A DNA stretch of 64,000 bases from Cryptococcus deneoformans JEC21. Lineage: Eukaryota; Basidiomycota; Tremellomycetes; Tremellales; Cryptococcaceae. Where the stretch lies: assembly GCF_000091045.1 (NCBI RefSeq), contig NC_006679.1, positions 316,441-380,440 on the forward strand, in the 5' to 3' direction. The translations under genes and the position numbers were made by a program. Below are positions 1-12,987 of this stretch, piece by piece. Position 1 is the first letter of the stretch. Every line of letters begins with the position of its first letter. A model generated the notes under the pieces. It had not been told where the DNA came from. It made no database searches and saw nothing but the letters and a program-made list of their open reading frames with translations.

Positions 1-127
1 AATAATATCAGCTCAAACTTACCTTCGGTGGGGGAGAGGGGCTCCTGTCTGAGTACGGCGAGCGAGTACGAGAACGTGAGGAGAGCGGCCTGCTCCTGCT
101 TCTGGATGGTGTTAGGGATCGAGGCAT
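1..127 (-). CDS. SR-type arginine/serine-rich protein, first exon only (partial)
   Basis: The ATG is at 127 (minus strand) and the first exon runs 127-23, exactly 35 codons. A GTAAGT donor at 22-17 then leads into an intron that leaves the window. The visible residues start MPRSLTPSRSRSR and are rich in RS/SR and SP dipeptides, ending SPSPPPK. This is the usual low-complexity N-terminus of a splicing-associated SR or RNPS1-like RNA-binding protein. No RNA-recognition motif can be seen because the rest lies outside the window, so the family is an inference from composition. The start is the first in-frame ATG and the phase-0 donor supports it. Confidence 0.55.
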
Positions 128-439
128 TTTCGTCCTACGTGTCTTGATGGTTATTGAGTTTGGATAGAAGAATAGAGTTGATCGCGAAGGATAGAGAAGG
201 ATGGGTATGTGGAGGCTGAATTAAGTTTGAGTAAGCGGACGTAACCGCGTAACCGTTGAACTATCTGATGTCGTCACAGGATGATCTTCTCCATCTAGAA
301 GTCTGGCACACAAACGAACCGAACGAACCGACAGAAGATGGTGGTGATATACATCGTATTACAAGTCAAATACGTATCAGGCATAGCGAGCGGTGATAGC
401 AAACTCGGATAAGTGATCAGCCATCCTCTAATCGCCAAA
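128..439. other. Divergent intergenic region
   Basis: About 310 bases between the start of the SR-type gene (-) and the start of the mitochondrial-type gene (+). It should hold both promoters. I see no distinct motif and no coding signal; the open frames here are short and antisense. Confidence 0.5.
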
Positions 440-1274
440 ATGATATCTGTTCTCCGTCCCACTCTTCTCCGGGCAACCCCTCGCCTTGTCCGCCCATTCG
501 CCTCCACTCCCTGGCTATCCCAATCCCAACCCAAGACACCTCTCCCTTCCTCTAAAGACCCTTCTCACCCTCACCTTTTCTACCATCCCAACTCATCATA
601 CGTCTCCTTGTCATTCTTACCCCACCCTCCTGCAGTTTACGGGTCAAGAACTGTGCTGGGGTACTTGCCTCTGGGTGATGCGGCCTTGGATGATTTCAGA
701 GAGGAGCCAAAGTTTAGGTACGTAGGAAGGCTACTTTTTCTGTAAGACTAATCCAACGCTAATCTTCTATACTTTCCATGGAACCGTAGAAAAGTACTAG
801 ACGATGCGGTTAAATCTGGACTGGAGCAAGGCAAAGCGACGACCGTGCAGTTTGAGGCCGAAACCCGACCTGTCGATGGGTGGGTACATATTACTGGTAA
901 GCCAGATACCCAATCAAATTCAATTTGGGACTGCCCTGTCAAGGGAAAATTGGGTAAAGAGGTCTAACAAATTGTGCAGACGAACGTGCCATCCCGCCCG
1001 CTGGGAGGATAGGTGAAACTGAAGACATCATCGGCTCCGTCTACGTCCAAGAGGGCAATGTATGCCGCCCTTTCCCATCTCAAATAGTTAAGCTTGCTCT
1101 TCTAATATGATAATACAGATTGTGGCGGACACCTATTCACCTCTGCCTACTTACCGACTCGTCACTACCAACGGTGTCATGCGACTCCCTGAAGGCCTGG
1201 ACAAGCATCTCATCGAAGTTTTGGAAGGAATTGACAAGGAGGAAAGGACGCAGGCTGCCGCTGACTTGATGTAA
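440..1274 (+). CDS. Conserved small protein, probably mitochondrial, function unknown
   Basis: Four exons: 440-717, 790-896, 980-1059 and 1119-1274, giving 206 aa. All introns are GT-AG and the phases join cleanly. The N-terminus (MISVLRPTLLRATPRLVRPF) has repeated Arg, hydrophobics and Ser/Thr with no acid, which fits a mitochondrial presequence. The body contains GYLPLGDAALDDF and, near the C-terminus, DIIGSVYVQEG and YRLVTTNGVMRLPEGL. I do not recognise a named family. An in-frame ATG at 413 would add nine residues; I chose 440 because it gives the cleaner presequence. The gene converges on the membrane protein at 1417. Confidence 0.75.
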
Positions 1275-1416
1275 ACCCTCCTTGTGCCGAGATTGGCTGT
1301 ACTATAGATCGTCCTTACGTATGTATATCCCACAGCTCACTATAAATACATCGTGACTTATACAAAACCCAAGACACAAGATTCGTAAGGAAATAAATCT
1401 GAATAAACCCCTAATC

Positions 1417-3269
1417 TTAATCCTGGACCATGGGAGGATCAGGCATAAGGACATAACTCTTCTGACCCTCCTCATTTCTTACTGCCTCTTGCCCTCGCTT
1501 TAATCCCAGTCCCACCTGGGGCATCGCCTTTGCACCTTCTTCCTTTGTTTTCAAACTCGTCTGTCTCGCCAGCTCTCCCCTCAACTCCGGCCCAAGGCTT
1601 GGTACAGGCTTTCGCCTACTCGAGTTACTTCTCCCCAAGCCTGAACCACCAGCATTGGGATTCGGTGAGTCTCCTGGCCCCATTGAACTCTGTGACGTTT
1701 TGCGATTGGTTTGAACTTGAGAGGCAGGACGCGGCTGACTAGATCGGCTCTCGGAGTGGGGTGTGCGCGGTTGATTGGTAGAGTTGGTAGCGGCTATGGG
1801 CGGGGGAGGTATAGGATCTGATGATAAATGGCGGTTAGAATCGGTTTCAATCGGTGAGAAGACAGGTTGAGAATGCTGAGTAGGCTGAAAGGAAAGTACA
1901 GGAATCGTAGGTGTTTTGAATGGGTCGTGGCCTTGGGAACTTCCGTCCTGAAGGACTTCTTGGTCGTCTTTCTCGACATCCGTAGTAAACTGATCGGCCC
2001 CAGCAGGAGTGACAGGCAGGCCTTCAACTGTTTGACCTATACCTTCGGCACTAGCTTGGGTCCTACTCGATTTATAGCTGCCATCCTTCCTCAAAGCGCC
2101 CACCACCACAGTGTTACCCTCAGTTTCTCCTTTATCCATTCCTTTATTGCCCATGCCGATGGAATTGTAACCTGGTGAATGGCCAGGATCTGATGGTGCT
2201 GTTGAACCTGAAATCACTCGATGGTGAGTCATACCCATTTGATGACCATCCCCATCCCATCTGTTTCCAAACTTTCGATCTCGTCTGCGTTTACGAAGAC
2301 AGAAGAAGGCCAAAGCCGCGAGTGCTCCAAGACCGGCCAGGACGCCAACGACGATACCTGCAATTGCGCCGCCGCCAATACCACTCGAGCTCTCAGAGGT
2401 GTCGCTGTCGCTCGTACCAGCTCCCAAGGTCGCACTTTGGCTAGCTTGACCCGTAGCTGTTGCAGTTTTACTCATGCTCTCATAGGCCGCTAAACAGCTT
2501 GTGTTTGACCCCTCAATGACACTGAAAATGTTGCTCTTGTTTGAAGTGCCGTAGCCGTCGTCTACATAGCCGTAGATATAGTATCGACCCTCGGGAAGAG
2601 CAACAGGTTCCCATTCATAACCATGATTGGCCAACTGAGTGATGATGGTCCTGTTGATGTTAAGATTGGTACGGCGAGACAATGTTGCGTTGGCGACTGC
2701 GGTAGAAGCGGCGGCGGCAGTAGTAGAACGGGCAGCAGAAGATGTAGCTGCAGCACCAGAAGTGACAGCACTGGATGTTGTTTGTGAGGTAACAGCAGAA
2801 GTGCTGGCAGAAGGGATATCTTGGTCTACTCCTGCATTTACAGCATATATTGTGATGTTCACTTTGGAGGCATCCTCGTTGTATACATTCCAGTAGATTC
2901 TAAGCCATGTAAGCGACAGACCCTAAGAAACGAGGGAGACGATACTTACTGTCCAAGACCACATGCAGTCATAGTCTCCACGTTACGTATTGTTAAATAG
3001 GGTTTACCAGTTGCAGCTGCAGAGGAAGCAGCCGAGGTCGTAACAGCAGTAGGCGTTGAAGTAGCAGATTGAGCAGCAGAAGTAGTTGCTACCGCGGGTG
3101 TAGACGTTGCTGCCCCAGTAGAAGTCGTAGCGGCCGCTGCAGATGTTCTCGCTGTTGAAGTAGCGGCAGCTGATTGTCCATTCACGAAGCAAGGGAATAT
3201 GTGCGTCCACATGAGTAGCCCAAGGAGAAGGTACGCCCCATGTAGAGTACGCGATGAAGAAGACTGCAT
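1417..3269 (-). CDS. Single-pass plasma-membrane sensor-like protein (Mid2/WSC/SKG6 style architecture)
   Basis: Two exons, 3269-2950 and 2899-1417, 600 aa. The order of parts is: an N-terminal hydrophobic signal segment (residues about 8-32, ending VNGQSA), a long Ser/Thr/Ala-rich stretch typical of an O-mannosylated ectodomain, a short folded-looking segment after the intron (IYWNVYNEDASKVNITIY), a second STA-rich stretch, one transmembrane helix (GGGAIAGIVVGVLAGLGALA), a KRRRDRK stop-transfer, and a cytoplasmic tail of about 270 residues rich in Ser, Pro and Gln. This layout is that of fungal cell-wall stress sensors and SKG6/AXL2-type proteins. Sequence identity to a named sensor is not evident, so the function is inferred from architecture only. 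Confidence 0.8.
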
Positions 3270-3806
3270 CTTGTCAAAAGAGCAGCCTTAACGTGTTGAT
3301 AAACTGAGGTTCGTCACTCTTGACGTAGAGGAGTCGGAGTTGAAGCTCGAGGATCAAAGGCTCTACACTGGCGGAAGCTGAAAAATGGTAAAAGACTGGA
3401 GCACGACCAAGTTGTATGGTTTTGGGAAGCTCTTTGAAGATTCCTTGGTGGGAAATAGAGGATGAGGTAGTGTGCTTGGGCAATCTCAATCGGTACAGCC
3501 CCAGGCAAGTCGAAAGCAAAAATGCGGTGTTGTTTTACAACCTGCTGTGTTTATGAAAACGCGTCGCACACCAGGTGGACAATAAGTCAAACTGTCTCTG
3601 ACAGGGTACTCAAAGAAAGAGATATAGATGATAGAGAAGAACCGGGCGGATGTCTGCGTTTGGAGCTTTATTTGATGTAGGCCGTGGCTGTTGTTTCTGC
3701 GCGTAAGCAAGGTCCCTCCTTTTCACGGCGGGCGGCAGGAGGCAGGCGCGTGTCTGTCGAGGATGATGGAAGGGATGGCTTGCCACGTGCTTTGGTGAGC
3801 TGGGAT
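3270..3806. other. Intergenic, upstream of the sensor-like gene
   Basis: About 540 bases upstream of the sensor-like gene and of the tentative small gene at 3807. It contains one ACGCGT at 3559-3564 and short open frames on both strands without coding character. Nothing else is recognised. Confidence 0.4.
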
Positions 3807-4174
3807 ATGAGTTGGAACAGAGAAGAGAGGAAGATATGGCATGGCAGTGCAGGACGCAGGCTTACGAGACTCGGGGTATGCTGGAGCTGGGACGGTAAAC
3901 GGGGGTTGCGAGGAGATCACAGGCGAAATCACGCACCGCCCAGAAGGAACGCGACTATGAAACCAAGGCACCGTTCTCTCCCGCTTACCGCCGCACCCCC
4001 GAATATGATATCCTGCAACAGACTCTTCTGGACACGCAAAATCAGATTAGCTTCGGCCAAGCTGCGTTAGCAATTCAAAGGCCACAATTAGCACAGGAAA
4101 GAACACAGGTGAGCAACCATGGCTTGTCACCATTACATGTTTATTAGCCGCCTGTTTTCCACCAGTGCTCGTGA
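3807..4174 (+). CDS. Possible unannotated small gene, Gln-rich
   Basis: A three-exon model (3807-3875, 3923-4108, 4148-4174; 93 aa) has matching phases and ends at a TGA. The middle exon is the strong part: 62 codons with protein-like composition, including KERDYETKAPFSP and a Gln/Leu-rich helix-like run (ILQQTLLDTQNQISFGQAAL), followed by a consensus GTGAGC donor. The first exon is weaker: it is Arg-rich and its intron lacks an obvious CTNA branch point, so the true 5' end may differ. A start in the ATGGCTTGCCACG stretch near 3774 is an alternative. No family recognised. It lies in the gap between the divergent sensor gene and the convergent PSF3 gene, so gene spacing allows it. Confidence 0.35.
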
Positions 4175-4450
4175 AGGACGGCCCGCCGTCGTTCTACCAA
4201 GCTTAAAGAAATCATCGCATGCAAGGGTTATAAGAGGTTGAAAATACGACCGTCATGACTCCCATTCGTGACTGTCCTCTCCTGCGTCCCAAGGGACCAA
4301 TTACGGTACGCTGCGCCTGAAACAACTCAAAGAATATACAACAATACATGTTCGGATATCTAAATCAAACGGCACAAATGGCTGCAACAATCAGGAGGGT
4401 TAGCATTCGATGTTCCGCCCATACAGTCGACTTACGAGTAGGGTAGTCAA

Positions 4451-5314
4451 TCACCTGCTTCCTTTCTTCCTGTCATACCATGCCTTGAATAATCGTCCTG
4501 AATCTTGCCCGATGGAGAATACTAGATCGTACAGTTCAACCCTCGTTTTGAATCCCAATTACAGCCAAGATGGGACTTACACTCTCTTTCATCCCCTTCC
4601 ATTCCGTCTCGGAACATTTCCGCTTTGCTTGTACTCAGCTCCGGCATTGTATGATCTGCTGAGGCGTGGTGCGCCGCCAAATCTTGTAAAGTTGGCAGTC
4701 GCCCTGTGAATGCCTAAAAACCTCTTGTCAATTAGATCTTTTACGCCGAAAATCTTTTGTACTTGCTCTCAAAAGCATATTTCGGATATTTGTAGCCTGT
4801 TCATCCTCCAACATGTCTGCAAGCTTCTTTCCCCAGCGGTACCACCACCCATTCCCACCAACTAAGTTTGAGAGTTTGACACTGACAGGAGACGCGACCA
4901 AGGCCGACTGGACACGGCTGGAGTACGGAAGGGGTAGCGTGAATGTTGTGAATTGACTAGTAGAGAAGTTGTCAGTCGTGCGCATCAGAGGTAGAAGATG
5001 CTTATTCGCTCACTTGACACTTAAGGTCTGGGCCAACCAAAAGGGAAGTTCAACTTTCGTACCCTCATGGATCTACACCATTTATCAGATAAACTGCCAG
5101 ACCACAGTTTCATTAGCTCACGTCATTCTCCGTACTGCCTTCCAGGTATCCTAAACCCTCAGCGTCAAGCGCAAAAGTGCACGACATTTTCTATTCCCAG
5201 GACATAAGCAGAAGTCGCGTCAGTCACGTCCCTGGTACTCTGGCACACAAGTCAGTCATAACTTACATGGTTATCAGCCAAGATGGACGTGATTGAGAAG
5301 TAGTCATCCTCCAT
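4451..5314 (-). CDS. PSF3: GINS complex subunit Psf3
   Basis: Six exons: 5314-5267, 5190-5122, 5072-5014, 4956-4763, 4703-4581 and 4521-4451, 187 aa, close to the usual 190-215. The protein begins MEDDYFSITSILAD and continues with GLGYLEG and GTKVELPFWLAQ, the hallmark A-domain segments of Psf3. The B-domain-like PYSSRVQSALVASP and the conserved GWWYRWGKKLADML follow. Psf3 is one of four subunits of GINS, the tetramer that with Cdc45 and Mcm2-7 forms the replicative CMG helicase in the nucleus. Because of the small exons a naive reading frame sees only the fourth exon. The intron after exon 4 could alternatively start at GTAAAA (41 nt); I chose GTACAA (59 nt) for its better-placed CTAAT branch site. 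An ACGCGT lies 111 bases upstream of the ATG. Confidence 0.9.
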
Positions 5315-5676
5315 GGCTTGAAATTGTACTCCAGCAGGTGTCGTAAGGAAGTATTATAAATGGCCCTAATGCTAATTATCGAGATTCTTCAGTTCTCAGA
5401 ACATCATCACTTGCAGTGAAATAAACGCGTCCGTGCCTGAATCGCGTAACACGCCAGAGCCTTCAGGTTAGGCGTAGCATTTATTCCTGCGCCTTTTTTG
5501 TTTCCAGTTTTTCCCTCTTTCCCGCGCCTAAAACCTTTCTGTCTACTCTTCTCCTCTTTCCTCTTTCCGTCCGTCGACATTTCGTCTTTCCCGACATTCA
5601 AGAGTCTCACGTTGTATTAACAACTTTTTCTTTGCCTCATCACTCCACGACAAAAGCGCCCCAGGGAAAACAAAAG
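5315..5676. promoter_or_regulatory. Divergent promoter region PSF3 / MRPL27
   Basis: About 360 bases between two divergent start codons. It contains ACGCGT at 5425-5430 and a long pyrimidine-rich 5' leader (about 5490-5600) before the mitoribosomal gene. Both are visible in the sequence; their roles are inferred. Confidence 0.5.
5425..5430. promoter_or_regulatory. ACGCGT (MCB-like) element upstream of PSF3
   Basis: An exact ACGCGT palindrome 111 bases upstream of the PSF3 start. In ascomycete yeasts this hexamer binds MBF and drives G1/S expression of replication genes. The role here is an inference, since the hexamer also occurs elsewhere in this window at about the chance rate. Confidence 0.35.
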
Positions 5677-6391
5677 ATGCGACCTACTTCCATTCTCGCT
5701 GGTGCTTCCCGTATTCCCTTAACCGGTAAAAGGGGTAACAAGGATTTCTACAAAGGTCAGTCTCCTCCCCTTTCGTCTTCTTCTCTCTTTCTTCCTTATA
5801 ACCTTGCAACTGTGCTAATATGAGTGGTTAAATATAGGTACTGGTCAATCAAGAGTTCCCGGAGCTGGTCATCGAACGGGTGCTCCTGGTGTTCACGTCG
5901 TTCGTGGAAAATCCAAATACAGACTGTTGGACGACCGAGTTAGGGTGTTTGTCGGACCTGGGAAGGATGCTCTGGATAACACCGAGGTGAGCAACTCCAT
6001 CTATCCGACAAAACCGCATTAGGAAGGGAAGGGAATTAATGGGAGTTTGCTGGGGGAACAGTTGCGGCCATACGTAGCCACCCGAGACGACGACGACCAG
6101 TCACACACGACATTCTTCAACCCATTCTCCCGCGCTTCTGCTTCTCGTCCCAACTTACCCTCCTTCTCTCCCAACGTCCCCCCTCCTGCCTTTGGAGAAC
6201 GAGTTACACGGAAAGATTACACCAGGTTCTCAAAGAAGTATGCTCAGCTGAGTGGAGAGGAGAGGCAATGGGTGATCATGGAGCAGAGAAGGAAGTGGTG
6301 GGCAGGGATGATGCAGCTCTATGGAAAGCAGGAGGAAACTGGCGCGCAAGAGTCAGAGAGATTAGAAGGGGAGGAGAAGAAGTCTGCTTAG
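5677..6391 (+). CDS. MRPL27: Mitochondrial large-subunit ribosomal protein mL41 (MRPL27)
   Basis: Three exons, 5677-5755, 5838-5986 and 6062-6391, 185 aa. The N-terminus (SRIPLTGKRGNKDFYKGTG) carries the family signature in which K-x-GNK-x-(F/M)YKG follows a short basic leader, as in yeast Mrpl27. A conserved block YRLLDDRVRVFVGPG and then LRPYV follow. The acidic, charged C-terminal extension (after KYAQLSGEERQWV) is longer than in the yeast protein. The product acts in the mitochondrial 54S ribosomal subunit. The ATG at 5677 is the first in the reading frame; the frame upstream is open but has no ATG. Confidence 0.85.
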
Positions 6392-6522
6392 GTTTTGATG
6401 CACTATTCATCGTTTTTGGCCAGTCTCTTTTGAGGCTCCCGTGATGTAATGTGGATGGCATTCCGAGACAATCCGTTACAATAACATCGTTCATAATTAA
6501 ACTAAAACCTTTTATACACCCT

Positions 6523-9192
<2,670 letters not shown>

Positions 9193-10631
9193 TTTGGGGG
9201 ATGTATATGGGCTGCAGAGGATGTATGGGGGCGGATGTATGCAGATAATAGCTCGAAGAGTGAGCTGGAAGAGAGAGGGGAGCTCGCCGCGTCAACCGCG
9301 AGTGTGGCACTTTCCACTCAGCTGGCAGCGACTGGGGAGCACCAGGACGTGTGGGGCCGCTACATAGCGAATATCATGCTTCCTCGATGCATGTAGAAAT
9401 GTTTTGGTGAGGTGAGCGATGCATGCTGTTGACAACTAATCAGGACCGTAGGCATAGAGAAGCGATGGGAAATAAAAGTCCATCGCAGCGCCTACCAAAT
9501 GGCACAACACACCTTTTGCTGCCAGGCTCCTTCTTGCTATATATAGTACATAGTACAAGAAGTAACTACTAATGGTCTCCTTCCTGTCATTAGTATCCTC
9601 TTGGTGACTGGCGGTGGGAAGGACAAGCTGTACGAAGTAACAGTGCTGAAAAGGCAGGGCGGCAGTAGTCGACGTTGAGGTTAGCAGCACAGACGAGATT
9701 GCTACATGCTGCATGCGGCGGCAGTTACCCTGGTCATTAGCCGCCTCTTCGTCGTTCGTCCGACGACAAGGGATCCTTCATCAGCAGAAAGATTTCCACC
9801 ACGCGACGGCTTTATTTCTCCTGTGCCCCTCTTGTGCCCCGATGGACCTGGAAGCGAACCGAGGGAGTTTGGGGCAACGGCGGCCGACAGTATTCTCATC
9901 ATCCCCATTCACCACCGGACGACGTCCTTCCTTCTTCCGTCCATGATTCGCCTGTTCGCCCTTTCTCCATCTCTTTGTTTCATCGTCGGGTCTAGTGCAA
10001 CCGGCCACTGGCGGCCTGGATGACGTGGTTCCTGGTGTTGTATTTGTTGTTCCGCTGCGCAGCCATCCCTCGCTGGAACTTTTTTTTGCATTTCGCGCGT
10101 CACTTCGTCCGCTTTCATCTCTTCACTGCCTGTCCTCCAGCCAACCCTTTCCATGCACTTGCCCTCCGCACCGACAATCATGCTGTAAAGTCTCTGACAA
10201 GAACAAAAAGCCAGTTGTTTGCTGCTCTCTGCATCTATTTATATCGCTTCTTGGCATCCGTCGATCTACGAGATTAAGGGCTCCAATCCTTGGCCCCTGC
10301 CCACAAACAACCACCAGCGCCCAGACCTCATCGTGCCGTCATTTCTTCATATTTCCTTTGTTTGCTTTTTCAACTTTCACGCAATTCCAGTGTATTGCCT
10401 TCCGTTTCCGATTACCGAAGATGACCATTTTCCATTTGGTCAATTGTCAAATATATGGCCATGTTTAACTGATGTTCCCCCGCAACCCATCCCCTCGTCC
10501 ACTCGACTCACAAGAACCAGTACACAAGGACAACAAAAGGGGTCAATCGCACAAACTGACGACGGACGTCCCTCCCTACATTAATCACTGCACTTCTTCA
10601 ACAGCTGCCAGCTTATCTTCATATAACGAAT
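9193..10631. other. Long divergent intergenic region
   Basis: About 1.4 kb between the starts of SEC23 (-) and the arylsulfotransferase gene (+). The last 400-500 bases are strongly pyrimidine-rich on the plus strand, as expected of a long 5' leader. Open frames here on both strands (for example 9706-10023 and 9995-10468) have no domain and overlap each other in several frames. I see no gene or RNA. Confidence 0.5.
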
Positions 10632-12646
10632 ATGTTTTTGCCACTGATAATTTCGACAGCAGCTGCAGTCGCTCCACTCGCCCGAGCATACCTTGTTAAC
10701 AGCTCAGACTACTCTTCTGGTGCGCTCGGTGCAGCTCCTGCGCAAACTTTCAAGACTGTCAACTGGACAGCGTGCGTATCTCCCATCTCATTATAGTGTG
10801 AAGTTGACGCTCATCCACAAAAATAGAGCTGAATGGAATTTTAACGTCTTCCCCTCCACTGATCTCCCTTCCGGCTATCTTCTCCTTGCTCCTCGAGGCA
10901 GTGATGTCGAAACACCAACCGGTATCATTTACACCAACGACGGCGAAGTCGTCATGTATGGCAAGGAATTTGGCATTGGCCAAACCATGTCGTTCTCCGT
11001 TGGGACATACCAAGGCAACCAAGTGATTACTACTTGGGGTGGTCAGTTTTATGGTAACGGCTATGGAAACGGTTTTGGCTTGATCTATGATCAGAATTAC
11101 AATCTCGTTGCCAACATGTGAGTGCTATGTCTTTCGAACGAGAGCCTGTGCTCACTGCTAGCCTATAGTTCCTCTACCATTTCGGGCTCTGGTATCGATT
11201 TCCATGAGGTACGTAGGCCGATCTCATGATATGACCGTCCTAACATCTCTCTAGTTTGTCCTTACCGATAAGGACACCGTCCTTGCTACCGTCTATATTA
11301 AAGAGCAGTACAACCTCTCATCGTGGAATGTTACTACCGAAGATGGAACTTCAGGCTGGATTCTCGGGGGCGCTTTTGAGGAGATCGACGTTGCTACCGG
11401 TAAGTTCTTCTCAGTGGTCTACGGTTACGAGGTGTTAAATAATGAGGTAGGGGAGGCTCTGTTTTCTTGGAAATCTCTGGACCATATCGACCCCAGCGAA
11501 TGTTATAATGATCCTGGATCAACTGGTGTCGCGGAATCTTCTGCATGGGACTACTTTGTAAGTCGTTGGACCGTTTACGCATATCGTCAAATAACTCATT
11601 TTGTTGTCAGCACATCAACTCTATAGAAAAAGATCTTGAAGGCAATTACCTTGTATCTTCTCGACACTGTCACGCCGTCTACCAGATTTCTGCCTCTACC
11701 GGCGAGGTCCTTTGGACCATCAACGGCCGTAATTCTAGTTTCAGCATGGGCCGAGGTACCACTTTCGAGTGGCAGCACGATGCCCGCTGGATCAACAACT
11801 ATACTCAAATCAGTATTTTTGACAATGCCGCCAGTTCGTGGGAATCTGACGAGTCGATGGCGAGGGGTCTCTTATTGAACGTGGACACCGATGCCATGTC
11901 CATCACTTTGGCACAGGAGTACTTGCCATGGAACGAAACTGTGTCACCGAGTCAGGGGAGTATGCAAGAGCAGACAAATGGGAACTATCTCTTGGGGTGA
12001 GTGACTCGCCTTCGTGAAAAGGCTGCTAAAAAGCTAATTCACATATAGCTGGGGTCAAATCCCCTTCTTCTCCGAATACTCATCAGATGGTACCCTTCTT
12101 TCTTCCGCTCAGTTCGGTGTAGGCAGCGTCCAGGGTTACCGTGTCCTTCGATCCAACTGGACTGGTTATCCCCAGACAACTCCTGCCCTCACTGTCATCT
12201 CCAACTCTACCACCGACCAGTACGATATCTACACCTCTTGGAACGGTGCTACCGAAATTTCCTCTTGGGTGTTGTACGGCGCTACTTCTCTTTCAGGATC
12301 TGCGTCCAGTTCCAAGTTGAACCAGGTAGATAAGACTAAATTCGAGACCTACTTCTCGCTTTCCAAGGACACTGCGGCTTCGTACCCATGGGTGCAAGCA
12401 AGAGCCGTCAGCTCTAATGGGACTGTTCTCGGTTACTCTTACTATGTGTCGCTTAATGGGAGCGATTCTGTCGCTCCCTCCTCTACCCAGGCTTCTGCCA
12501 CCGAAGCTACTAGTGCAGCGGCAACGAGCTCTACTGGGACAGCAACCACGTCCTCTGCAACGAACAACCCTACTAGCGGAGCAGAGAACTTGAGGGCTGG
12601 ATTTGCACTTGTGGTAGCGGTCGTTGGTGCTGCTTTGCTTCTGTAA
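10632..12646 (+). CDS. Secreted, GPI-anchored arylsulfotransferase-fold protein (Arylsulfotran_2 type)
   Basis: Seven exons: 10632-10771, 10827-11117, 11169-11208, 11255-11399, 11451-11557, 11611-11996 and 12049-12646, 568 aa. An N-terminal hydrophobic signal (MFLPLIISTAAAVAPLA) is followed by a beta-propeller-like domain with family-typical segments: LLLAPRGSD, DFHEFVLTDKDTVL, LFSWKSLDHIDPSECY, GNYLVSSRHCHAVYQI, EVLWTINGR and FEWQHDARW. The C-terminus has a Ser/Thr/Ala-rich stalk and then a short hydrophobic end (FALVVAVVGAALLL), the pattern of a GPI-attachment signal. The fold is related to bacterial arylsulfate sulfotransferases. The H-D of FEWQHDARW sits where this family has a conserved histidine, but the substrate of the fungal members is unknown. 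It probably acts at the cell surface or wall. Confidence 0.85.
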
Positions 12647-12987
12647 GATAGTGAAAGATAGTACGATCCTATAGTAAAGGGATTATAGCAAGGACATTCT
12701 CTAAAAGGGACAATTTGTCATCTTTTGAGCTTGATTAACATCTGTATAATTAGCATAGTTCATATGACGGATAGCATTTCACATGGAATATTCAAGTACA
12801 GCTTCATTATTGGTATGCAGATATGTGGCATCGGCCAAGAAATTAGAAATCAACCAGAGTGGTAGAAAAATCGAAGAGTGAAGATAAGAAACCACTCGCG
12901 AAAGTTGGAACTCTTATTTCATCTCTTTCTTTTTCATCTTTACTCTTGCGATTTTCGTCATCCCACCCGAACCGTTCCTCAAAGACT
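12647..12987. other. Intergenic, tandem genes
   Basis: About 340 bases holding the 3' end of the arylsulfotransferase gene and the promoter of the RTR1 gene. The last 80 bases are pyrimidine-rich, a probable 5' leader. No other feature seen. Confidence 0.4.

Noticed and set aside
3559..3564. ACGCGT upstream of the sensor-like gene (and further copies at about 25786, 26308, 35894, 36853 and inside coding regions)
   Set aside because: Not near a replication gene; these copies show the hexamer occurs at roughly chance frequency, so they are not reported as sites.
5632..5676. Upstream extension of the mL41 frame
   Set aside because: Open but without an ATG; the first ATG at 5677 gives the expected N-terminus.
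9706..10468. Overlapping plus-strand open frames between SEC23 and the arylsulfotransferase gene
   Set aside because: They are pyrimidine-rich leader sequence open in two or three frames at once, without domain or splice support.
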